Below, in pieces: positions 12,733 through 19,511 of a stretch of 64,000 nt of DNA; the first letter of the stretch is position 1; each line of letters begins with the position of its first letter. The stretch spans positions 1-64,000 of the forward strand of contig SFCB01000150.1 of NCBI GenBank assembly GCA_004367505.1, in the 5' to 3' direction. The position numbers and the translations under genes were made by a program. Under the pieces are notes generated by a model. The model saw only the letters and a list, made by a program, of their open reading frames with translations, did no database searches and was not told where the DNA came from. This stretch comes from Chloroflexi bacterium OHK40. GTDB lineage: Bacteria > Chloroflexota > Chloroflexia > Chloroflexales > Chloroflexaceae.

Positions 12733-13049
12733 GCGGAGCCTGCCCCCGCGAAAGCGGGGGGGCGCTGGGTTCCCGCTTGCGCGGGAACGACACCCCGGCG
12801 CGCGTGGGTCACGCCCGCGCAGGCGGAGCCTGCCCCCGCGAAGGCGGGGGGGCGCTGGGTTCCCGCTTGCGCTGGGTTCCCGCTTGCGCTGGGTTCCCGC
12901 TTGCGCTGGGTTCCCGCTTGCGCGGGACCGACACCCCGGCGCGCGTGGGTCACGCCCGCGCAGGCGAGCCTGCCCCCGCGAAGGCGGGGGGGCGCTGGGT
13001 TCCCGCTTGCGCGGGAACGACACCCTGACGCGCGTGGATCACGCTCGCG
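12733..13049 (+). repeat. Three-unit direct-repeat array of double hairpins
   Basis: Units begin at 12733, 12823 and 12964. The basic unit is 90 bp; unit 2 is 141 bp because of three extra copies of a 17-mer. Each unit carries hairpin A (CCCCCGC, tetraloop GAAA or GAAG, GCGGGGG) and hairpin B (GTTCCCGC, loop TTGC, GCGGGAAC), then a GGCGCGCGTGGGTCACGC segment. The elements resemble REP/BIME-like palindromic repeats. Frames across the array give Ala/Pro/Arg repeat peptides and are not genes. Confidence 0.85.
12854..12921 (+). repeat. Four perfect tandem copies of a 17-bp half-hairpin
   Basis: GCTGGGTTCCCGCTTGC occurs four times head to tail at 12854, 12871, 12888 and 12905. Only the last copy is followed by the closing arm GCGGGA. 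It is an in-place expansion of the left arm of hairpin B in unit 2 and looks like replication slippage. Confidence 0.92.
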
Positions 13050-13515
13050 CCGGTGGGCGTCACGGTTCCGAGCAGACGTGCTGTCCGCCCTTAAAGCGTT
13101 CTGGGAGCGGGGGTTGGGGGAGACGCAGCCCGCCCGAGCGGCTTGCCTCTGAACTCGCTTCCGCAGGGCGCACGGCCACAACGCGCAGTCCCCGTACAGG
13201 GCAGTGCTGGTGACCGAAACGGGCTGATGGCACTGGCAAGGCAAAGTCGGACCAGTCGTGATACAATTACACAATTACATACCAACATCCTTCTTATGGA
13301 TCTACATACCGGGGAGGGGTATACTGAGAGCGTACCTGCGCCCCAGAGTTGTGTCAAGCGCATCCGGATGTGCAGCAGGCCGTTCGCGGGAGCCCATAGC
13401 AGCGTCTACCAGTTCCGTGTGGCGGCCTGCCTGGGGCTTCCCGACGGCTGTGGATGCGAGGCGCTGCCTCCCCCGAGCTGCCAGGATGTCGCGACCCGAG
13501 AGAAAGGATCGCCCA
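13050..13515. other. Intergenic region upstream of the HtrA-like gene
   Basis: It contains GTGCTGTCCGCCCTTAAA (13078-13095), found again identically at 35074-35091. An AT-richer stretch (13257-13325) ends in TATACT (13320-13325), a possible -10 box without a convincing -35, and may hold the promoter of the protease gene. No coding region is seen. Confidence 0.45.
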
Positions 13516-14475
13516 ATGGCCACCTTCGACGAAACCGTCGCACTCGACGCCTACTCCCAGGCGATCGTGCACGCTGCCGAACGCGCCGGGCCGGCTGTGG
13601 TCAAGATCGAGACGGGCCGGGGTGGGCGGGCGCCCGACGGTCGGCCCGGCCCCCAGCAGGGCCTCGGCTCCGGCGTGATCTACAGCAGCGACGGCCATAT
13701 TCTCACCAATGCCCATGTGATTGCCGGAGCCAGCAGGGTCCTCGTGACCCTCCCCGATGGTCGCCGGCTGCCGGCCGGCGTCCTTGGCGCCGAGCCCAGC
13801 CGGGATCTGGCGGTGCTCCGCGTGGCCGAGGGCCGGCTCCCGGTTGCCGAGCTCACCTCGGCACCGCTGCGGGTTGGCCAGCTGGTAGTGGCGATCGGCA
13901 ATCCCTTCGGGCTGGATTTCACCGTGACCGCCGGGGTGGTAAGCGCGCTGGGGCGCACACTGCCAGCCGGGCCGGGCCAGCAACTCGAACAGCTCATCCA
14001 GACTGACACCCCGATCAACCCCGGCAACTCGGGCGGCCCGCTCGTGGATGTGCAGGGCCGGGTTGTGGGGATCACCACCGCGATTGTCCCCTGGGGCCAG
14101 GGCCTCGGCTTCGCCGTACCCACCGCCACCGCCTACGAGGTGATCGGCCGGATCACGGCCCGCCACCGCGAGACGATCGGGCGGGGCGTGCTTGGAATCA
14201 GCGGCCTGGATACCGTTCTCGACGAGCGTGCCTCTCGGGCCACCGGCACGGGCCAGAAGGCGGGCGTGCTGCTGCTGGAGGTGGAGCCGGGTGGCCCAGC
14301 GGGCAAAGCGAGCCTGCGCGGCGGCGATATCATCCTTACGCTCGAGGACCGGCCGGTGGAGAGCGTGAGCGCATTGCGCAAGGCAGTGCAGGAGCTGATC
14401 GGCCGGAGACCCTGGCGCATCGGCTTCCTGCGCGAGGGCCGCCGGCGCAGCGTCAGCCTGGTGCCTGCAACCTGA
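13516..14475 (+). CDS. HtrA/DegP-like trypsin-type serine protease with PDZ domain
   Basis: A 319-residue protease. The chymotrypsin-fold triad is visible: His67 in TNAHVI, Asp97 in SRDLAVLRV and Ser172 in NPGNSGGPL. A single C-terminal PDZ domain spans about 225-315 (GVLLLEVEPGGPAGKASLRGGDIIL). HtrA proteins degrade or refold damaged proteins. Unlike most HtrA proteins it has no signal peptide or membrane anchor from this start, so it would act in the cytoplasm or be exported by other means. The ATG lies 7 nt after AAAGGA (13503-13508); an upstream in-frame extension has no signal sequence either. The neighbours are unrelated. Confidence 0.9.
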   Translation: MATFDETVALDAYSQAIVHAAERAGPAVVKIETGRGGRAPDGRPGPQQGLGSGVIYSSDGHILTNAHVIAGASRVLVTLPDGRRLPAGVLGAEPSRDLAVLRVAEGRLPVAELTSAPLRVGQLVVAIGNPFGLDFTVTAGVVSALGRTLPAGPGQQLEQLIQTDTPINPGNSGGPLVDVQGRVVGITTAIVPWGQGLGFAVPTATAYEVIGRITARHRETIGRGVLGISGLDTVLDERASRATGTGQKAGVLLLEVEPGGPAGKASLRGGDIILTLEDRPVESVSALRKAVQELIGRRPWRIGFLREGRRRSVSLVPAT

Positions 14476-14547
14476 GGCGGGCGCTCCCTCCAGAGCGACC
14501 CGGACCGCGCCACGGCGCATCACCACGCGCCGCGACGCGGTCCCCTG

Positions 14548-14556
14548 TGGTACAAT
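14548..14556 (+). promoter_or_regulatory. Extended -10 promoter of the Yip1 pair
   Basis: TGGTACAAT (14548-14556) fits an extended -10 element. No good -35 box is visible. Predicted transcription start is near 14563, about 30 nt before the first Yip1 ATG. Confidence 0.5.
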
Positions 14557-14592
14557 GGCGCGCGCAGACGCCCGCTAGCCCACAGGAGCCCC

Positions 14593-15312
14593 ATGCACGC
14601 CCTCTCCACGCTCGCCCGCCTGGGAATCGGCGGGCTGCTGCTCGACCCACGGGCCTTTCGCGCCCAGCGCGACGATCCCGGCGCCTTCCAGCGCGGCCTG
14701 TTCCTGGTAGCCCTTGTCGGGCTACTGGTGGGCCTTGCCAGCTGGATCGGCGACCTCGGCGAATACCTGACCCAGCCGGACCCCGAGGCGGTGCGCAGCA
14801 CGCTCTACGATGGCCTGACCGCGATGCCATGGTTTCGCCAGGTGGCCGAGGAAGTTCCCGGCTTCAGCACAAGCTTCGAGCAGGCCTTTGCCCAGCAGGC
14901 CGGGCTATTCCAGACGAACCCGCTGCTTGGCCTTGGGGGCGTGGCCCTCGCGCCGATCCTGGCCCTGCTGAGCTGGCTGATCGTCGGCACGATCGTCCAT
15001 ATCGCCGCGCGCGCCTTCGGTGGCACCGCCAGCTACGGCCAGACCCTTGCCTGCACGGCCCTGGCCGCCGGCGCCAACCTGCTCGGGCTGGTGCAAGTGG
15101 TGCCCTACGCCCAGGTAGCCGGCGCAACATTGCTCGGCCTGATCGTCACCTACGTGGCGGTGCGGGAGGCACACGGGCTGCCATCCTGGCGCGCCTTCTG
15201 GGCCGTGACGATCGGCCCGCTCCTGCTGACGGCCCTGCTAGCCGGCCTCGGCTGCTGCGCCGTGATCGTGCTCGTGAGCACCCTGAGCAACGCGCAGGGG
15301 GCGGCACTATGA
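14593..15312 (+). CDS. Yip1-domain integral membrane protein
   Basis: A 239-residue polytopic membrane protein. Hydrophobic segments lie near residues 38-55, 118-140, 155-180, 185-200 and 212-235. The N-terminal ARLGIGGLLLDPRAFRAQRDDPGAF and the loop containing GTASYGQTLACTALAAG are typical of bacterial Yip1-family proteins, whose function is unknown. AGGAG lies 6 nt before the ATG. The stop codon overlaps the next start (ATGA), so the two Yip1 proteins are translationally coupled and may form a heteromer. Confidence 0.82.
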   Translation: MHALSTLARLGIGGLLLDPRAFRAQRDDPGAFQRGLFLVALVGLLVGLASWIGDLGEYLTQPDPEAVRSTLYDGLTAMPWFRQVAEEVPGFSTSFEQAFAQQAGLFQTNPLLGLGGVALAPILALLSWLIVGTIVHIAARAFGGTASYGQTLACTALAAGANLLGLVQVVPYAQVAGATLLGLIVTYVAVREAHGLPSWRAFWAVTIGPLLLTALLAGLGCCAVIVLVSTLSNAQGAAL

Positions 15313-16040
15313 TCGAGCTCTTCAATGCCGCCCTCACCGTCAACCAGGCCACCATGCGCCGCCTGCGTGACGCGCCCGACGTGGTGCTGCGCGGCCTGAC
15401 AATCGTGCTGTTCGTTGGCCTGCTGGTGGGCGCCGTAAACGGCGCCAGCGCCGCCATCAGCACCTCGACGCCAGAGCGTACTGTCGATCAGGTGCGGGCC
15501 GTGGTGGACCAGCAGGTGGAAAGCCTGGTGCTGGGGCCGAACGCCGAAGAGGTGCAGCCGATCGTGCGGTTCATCAACGAGAACGAGGAGTCGTTCTACG
15601 CCCTGCTCACCGACCTTTTGAGCCTCCCTACGCCCCTGCCTCGCCCGGTAATGTTGTTCTTCCAGTGGCTCGCCAGCGTCGTGAGCACCCCGCTCTCCTA
15701 CCTGAGCGGCATGCTCCTCGCCGTGACGGTGGCCCACGTGGCCGCGCGCCAACTCGGCGGCCAGGGCAGCATCCAGCAGATGGTCGGGCTCGGCGCGCTC
15801 TCGGTCGCACCCCACGCGCTCGACGCCCTGGCCTTCATTCCGGTGCTCGGGCCAACGCTCGGCTTTATCGCCTGGGCATGGGGCCTGGTGATCCTCGTCG
15901 TCGCGACGATGATCGTTCACCGGCTCGACAGCATGCGCGCGACCATGGCGGTGCTCCTCTACCCGCTACTGCTCATCCTGCTCGGCACCCTGCTCTTCTG
16001 CGGGCTGCTCTTCCTGCTGGTGGCGGCGGCGGCTCGCTAA
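15309..16040 (+). CDS. Second Yip1-like membrane protein
   Basis: A 243-residue membrane protein coupled to the previous gene by an ATGA overlap. One transmembrane helix lies near residues 27-47. A polar stretch of about 65 residues follows, probably exposed outside (TSTPERTVDQVRAVVDQQVE). Four further helices lie after residue 115. The segment MLLAVTVAHVAARQLGGQGSIQQM corresponds to the Yip1 core of its neighbour. The soluble insertion distinguishes it. A scaffold or lipid-related role would be a guess. Confidence 0.78.
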   Translation: MIELFNAALTVNQATMRRLRDAPDVVLRGLTIVLFVGLLVGAVNGASAAISTSTPERTVDQVRAVVDQQVESLVLGPNAEEVQPIVRFINENEESFYALLTDLLSLPTPLPRPVMLFFQWLASVVSTPLSYLSGMLLAVTVAHVAARQLGGQGSIQQMVGLGALSVAPHALDALAFIPVLGPTLGFIAWAWGLVILVVATMIVHRLDSMRATMAVLLYPLLLILLGTLLFCGLLFLLVAAAAR

Positions 16041-16041
16041 A

Positions 16042-16135
16042 GGAAGCACCGGGAACGAAGAACCGGAGAACCGCACGGGGGCGATGTTCTGACGCGCGCC
16101 AGGACTCCGCAGACGCTTCAAGCTTTCCGAAGGGT
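16042..16135 (+). repeat. Dispersed repeat (GTTCTGACGCGC family), copy A
   Basis: The core GTTCTGACGCGC begins at 16086. It is flanked upstream by GAACCGGAGAACCGCAC and downstream by CTCCGCAGACGCTTCAAGC. Related copies lie at 28736-28785, 28980-29030 and 33071-33165. Confidence 0.55.
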
Positions 16136-16163
16136 CCCCGGCCGCCAGGAACGTGGCCAGGGG

Positions 16164-16859
16164 CTACCCGGGGTCGAAGCGGTACCCGACTCCCCAGACC
16201 GTTAAGATGCGCTGCGGGGTCGTCGGGTCGTCCTCAATCTTCTCACGCAGCCGGCGGATGTGGACCGTGACGGTGCTCGCGTCGCTGGCGAAGGTAAAGC
16301 CCCAGACCTGATCGAGCAACTGCTCGCGCGTGAAGACCTGGCCGGGATGGCGCGCGAGGAAGAGCAGCAGGTCGAACTCGCGCGCCGTGAGGCTGAGGGG
16401 TCGCCCCGCGAGGCTGGCAACCCGGGCAGCCGGGTCGACCCTGACGGCTCCGGCGACCACGGGGGCGCTCACGGGTGCGCCGGCCGGCCGGTTGGCCGTA
16501 CGCCGCAGAACGGCGCGCACGCGAGCCACGAGCTCACGGGATGAGAAAGGCTTAGTGAGGTAATCGTCGGCGCCAAGCTCCAGCCCGAGCACGCGGTCGA
16601 TCTCCTCGCCCCGAGCCGTCAGTATGATGATTGGCAGCGCACCGGTGGCACGGAGCTGGCGGGTGATCGTGAGCCCGTCCACGCCGGGCAGCATCAGGTC
16701 GAGCACGACAAGGTCGGGGCGAACGCGATCGATCGCCGCCAGGGCGGCCGGGCCATCTGCCGCACTCTCCACCTCGAAGCCCTCGCGCCGCAGGTAGAGC
16801 CCGACCACCTCGCGGATGCTCGGCTCGTCGTCGACCACCAGAATGCGCTCACCGGCCAT
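16164..16859 (-). CDS. OmpR/PhoB-family response regulator
   Basis: A 231-residue two-component regulator. The receiver domain (residues 5-115) has the acidic pair Asp10-Asp11, phospho-acceptor Asp54 (VLDLMLPG) and Lys103 (LTKPF). The winged-helix DNA-binding domain (about 135-230) ends in the canonical VWGVGYRF. The start MAGERILVVDD follows AAGGAG; the longer frame has no homology to the family at its N-terminus. No histidine kinase is adjacent, so it is an orphan regulator here. It lies 195 bp downstream of the sigma/anti-sigma/bactofilin-like operon on the same strand and could share its transcript. Confidence 0.93.
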   Translation of the reverse strand: MAGERILVVDDEPSIREVVGLYLRREGFEVESAADGPAALAAIDRVRPDLVVLDLMLPGVDGLTITRQLRATGALPIIILTARGEEIDRVLGLELGADDYLTKPFSSRELVARVRAVLRRTANRPAGAPVSAPVVAGAVRVDPAARVASLAGRPLSLTAREFDLLLFLARHPGQVFTREQLLDQVWGFTFASDASTVTVHIRRLREKIEDDPTTPQRILTVWGVGYRFDPG

Positions 16860-17054
16860 CGGGACGGCTCCTTTACCGCACGTGGCGTCTGTGGGCACGC
16901 CGGGGGTGGCCATCATGTCGCGGTTCGCGCCTCACCATCTGGCACGACCATCTGCCAGCCCGACGAGACGTAGGAACCAGGTGCAGGACGCACGCCAGAC
17001 ACGCCGGGTACTGCGGACACGGGCGCCTCCCGAATGCGCAGATTGGCCACACCA

Positions 17055-17978
17055 TTACACTGTTCGCAGCGCGTACACCCCGCCGCGCGTGAGGATGGCG
17101 GCGCCGAGGCCAGCACCCGCCACCAGGTAGAAGAGCGCAGCGCTCACGAGAGGCGCAGCGCTGCCGATGAGGGCAAGGGGCAGCAGCAGGGCCAGCACCC
17201 CGGCTGCCGCCGCGACCGCCGGGTGGCTGGTGCTCGCACCCCGACCAGCGGTAATGGCGCGCCCGATCACGGCGAACCCAACAAGGTAGGGGAACTGGAT
17301 CAGCAGGAGCAGTGGGAGCAGCAGCGGCAGACCCACCAGGCTCAAGGCCGCGAGTGCTACCAGGGGCGGCAGGAGCAGGGCCGCAAGCACCGTGGTAAGC
17401 AGGCCAAGACCAGCGGAATGGAGCGGCGCATGGCGCAGGGCTCGCGCGGCGCCCTCGGTGCGTAGAGGCCAGATCGCCGTGCAGACCGCACAGAGCAACA
17501 GGCAGATCATGGCCAGCCCGCCACTGGCCAGGGGCTGCGGGATAGCGGCCGGAGCGAACGTACCGCGCCGACCGAAGAAGGAGGCCAGGCTTACCAGCAC
17601 GGCGCCACCCGCCAGCTGCTCCTCGCCGAGGATACGGCCCGCCACCGCAGCCGGGCTCGCCACCACGACGCCACCGCCGATCGCCAGGACACTGCCCCCC
17701 ACCCGCGCCCGGGGCGCCAGGGTGATCGGCCCCGCGTAGCTCACCACATCGCCGCGCACCTCACCCTCGACCAGGATGGGGCCGCTCAGGCTCGTGACAT
17801 CACCCTCGACCAGGCCCTGCACCAGGATAGGCCGGCTGATGGTAGCCAGATCGCCCGGCACCACCTCTCCCGGCCCTACCACCAGAGCGGCTGGCTGGGC
17901 AAAGGCCACTCCTGGCGCCAGGGCCAGAAGCAGCGCGGCCAGACACGCGGCCAGGCGCCGCGCCAATGCCGCGCTCAT
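17055..17978 (-). CDS. Bactofilin-like (polymer-forming) membrane protein
   Basis: A 307-residue protein with a signal peptide (residues 1-27, ending AFAQP). A short right-handed beta-solenoid follows (about 35-110), with repeated units such as RPILVQGLVEGDV, GPILVEGEVRGDV and GPITLAPRARVGGSV, as in polymer-forming/bactofilin domains. Four or five hydrophobic helices follow between 145 and 300. The solenoid should face outside the membrane. Its start overlaps the end of the anti-sigma-like gene (ATGA), so it is the third gene of the sigma operon. It may be the envelope sensor or effector of that sigma factor; this is inference from context. Confidence 0.8.
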   Translation of the reverse strand: MSAALARRLAACLAALLLALAPGVAFAQPAALVVGPGEVVPGDLATISRPILVQGLVEGDVTSLSGPILVEGEVRGDVVSYAGPITLAPRARVGGSVLAIGGGVVVASPAAVAGRILGEEQLAGGAVLVSLASFFGRRGTFAPAAIPQPLASGGLAMICLLLCAVCTAIWPLRTEGAARALRHAPLHSAGLGLLTTVLAALLLPPLVALAALSLVGLPLLLPLLLLIQFPYLVGFAVIGRAITAGRGASTSHPAVAAAAGVLALLLPLALIGSAAPLVSAALFYLVAGAGLGAAILTRGGVYALRTV

Positions 17979-18460
17979 CGTCCCGGCTCCGAGCGCATAG
18001 CGAGGGGCGCACCCCGCACGAGTCGCCACCACAGCCAGGCGCCGGCCCCGAGCACCAGGGGCACCAGCAGGGCAGCCGGCCCGACGGCGGCGAGCAGATT
18101 GACCAGGGGCTTAGCGGCGAGGGTTAACGTCAGCAGCAACTGGCCGAGACCGCCATCGGGCCCGCCGGCAACCCGGGCGGGGCCCATGCTGTTCCCGAGC
18201 ACGCCCCATGCGCCCAGGGCCACCCAGAGGGCGAAAGCCAGAGCGGTAAGCAAAGCGGCGGCGCGCGGCCAGCGAGCCGGGCCACCCGTCGCCGGCTGGC
18301 GCTCGGCCGGCAGGCTGGCCAGCACACGCACCGCAAGGTCGCGGGGAGGCGCCACCGCAACCGGCTCGCCCCAGCGCGCAAGCAGCGCGCGGGTCGCCGC
18401 CTCATCTGCGGTGAGGGCAGCCTCATCAAGCGTCGGATCGTACTCATCTAGTCGTCTCAT
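17975..18460 (-). CDS. Putative anti-sigma factor, membrane-bound
   Basis: A 161-residue protein. The N-terminal 60 residues are acidic and soluble (MRRLDEYDPTLDEAALTADE) and would be the sigma-binding part. Two hydrophobic helices follow, near 75-97 and 120-150. There is no zinc anti-sigma HxxxCxxC motif. The family was not recognised by sequence; the role is inferred from its place directly behind an ECF sigma gene, with ATGA overlaps on both sides. The start MRRLDEY is chosen for that overlap. Confidence 0.65.
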   Translation of the reverse strand: MRRLDEYDPTLDEAALTADEAATRALLARWGEPVAVAPPRDLAVRVLASLPAERQPATGGPARWPRAAALLTALAFALWVALGAWGVLGNSMGPARVAGGPDGGLGQLLLTLTLAAKPLVNLLAAVGPAALLVPLVLGAGAWLWWRLVRGAPLAMRSEPGR

Positions 18461-19017
18461 ACGGGAATCTCCCCATCGCCGCCGATCGCCGCCTCGAGCA
18501 TCTTCCGTGCGCGGTGCAGGCGGGTCTTCACGGTCGCCTCGGTAAGCCCGAGGGCCTCGGCGATCTCCTGGTACGAAAGGTCGTGCCAATAGCGCAGGAC
18601 AGTCACACTGCGGTAGGCATCAGGCAGCGCTTGCAGCGCCCGCTGAACAGCCATGCGGCCTTCAGCGACCAGCGCCACGCGCTCCGGTCCGGGCTCCGGG
18701 CTACTGAGCCAGAGGGCCACATCATCGAGGGTGAGCCAGGCGAGGCGACGGCGGCGTAGCCGATCGATACAGTAGTTCGACCCGATCGTGAGCAGCCACG
18801 TCACAAAGCGGCGCGCTGGATCGAAACTCTCGAGGCGGCGGTAGGCCCGCAGCATCACCTCCTGGACGGCGTCTTCGGCCTCGTGGGAGTCGCCGAGCAT
18901 GCGGTAGGCCTGGTTGAAGATCGCGCCACTATAGCGCTGCACCAGCACCGCAAAGGCGCTCTGATCGCCGGCCACAGCGCGCCGCACAAGGGCGGCCTCC
19001 TCGGCCTGCTGCTCCAT
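18457..19017 (-). CDS. ECF RNA polymerase sigma factor (RpoE-like)
   Basis: A 186-residue group 4 sigma factor. Region 2 is clear (residues 25-95), with EAEDAVQEVMLRAYRRL and the -10-binding RFVTWLLTIGSNYCIDRLRRRR. Region 4 (about 120-175) has ALPDAYRSVTVLRYWHDLSYQEIAEALG and the helix ATVKTRLHRARKML. GGGAGGG precedes the ATG. It heads a three-gene coupled operon with the anti-sigma-like and bactofilin-like genes and probably transcribes its own operon. The target stress is unknown; the envelope nature of the third gene suggests cell-surface stress. Confidence 0.93.
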   Translation of the reverse strand: MEQQAEEAALVRRAVAGDQSAFAVLVQRYSGAIFNQAYRMLGDSHEAEDAVQEVMLRAYRRLESFDPARRFVTWLLTIGSNYCIDRLRRRRLAWLTLDDVALWLSSPEPGPERVALVAEGRMAVQRALQALPDAYRSVTVLRYWHDLSYQEIAEALGLTEATVKTRLHRARKMLEAAIGGDGEIPV

Positions 19018-19187
19018 CAGCGCCCTCCCTCTCGCCCAATGATACGCGCACGGGGGCGTGAAGTTTCAGCGGGCGGGGCAGCCACTTGCAGAACGACGGA
19101 GCATCGTGTACCATCAGATCGGAGCGATGCAGCAGGGGCCAATGAGTCGGACACGTCGCCCTGCCCCTGGGGCACCAGGAGGACGCT

Positions 19188-19445
19188 GTGGGAGGGAGCT
19201 ACAACCGCGAGCAGATCCGCGCCGCCCTGGCCGAGACGGACCCGGCCTGCAGCTTCTACCTCGATCTGCAGACGGGCACCGTGCTGAGAGTGCCAGACAC
19301 CGAGCAGAGCGACGAGGCCGAGGCGCTGCGGGCCATGGTAATGGAGGGCTACGGCGACCGCTTTCGCTACATTCCCGGCGGCAATCCCAGCCCGGGCGAC
19401 GCCGACGTGGATAGCTGGCTCGAAGCGGAGGGGCTGGCGGGCTAG
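19188..19445 (+). CDS. Small UPF0158-like protein
   Basis: An 85-residue acidic soluble protein. The segment CSFYLDLQTGTVLRV resembles the start of UPF0158-family proteins, where a conserved YLDxxTGEV strand opens the domain. The family function is unknown. The GTG start is fixed by a perfect AGGAGG (19177-19182) with 5-nt spacing. It lies divergent from the ECF operon and ends before a strong terminator shared with the convergent permease gene. Confidence 0.65.
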   Translation: MGGSYNREQIRAALAETDPACSFYLDLQTGTVLRVPDTEQSDEAEALRAMVMEGYGDRFRYIPGGNPSPGDADVDSWLEAEGLAG

Positions 19446-19469
19446 CGTCACGAGATCCAAACCCGTAGG

Positions 19470-19511
19470 GAGAGCCGGGGCGTTGGCCGGGCAACGCCCC
19501 GGCTCTCTTTA
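19470..19511. terminator. Bidirectional hairpin terminator
   Basis: A perfect 15-bp stem, AGAGCCGGGGCGTTG (19471-19485) with its complement at 19492-19506, closes a 6-nt loop; CTTTACTT follows. It separates two convergent genes. The permease stop codon lies inside its 3' flank. Confidence 0.8.

Noticed and set aside
12733-13049. CRISPR array
   Set aside because: The repeated units are contiguous and the segments between hairpins are themselves repeated, so there are no unique spacers. No cas gene is present.
12531-13274. Overlapping open frames across the repeat array, giving peptides with repeated GSRLRG or PACAGF units
   Set aside because: All six frames are open because the repeat has few stop codons. 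The periodicity is that of the DNA hairpins, and no ribosome binding site or family motif is seen.
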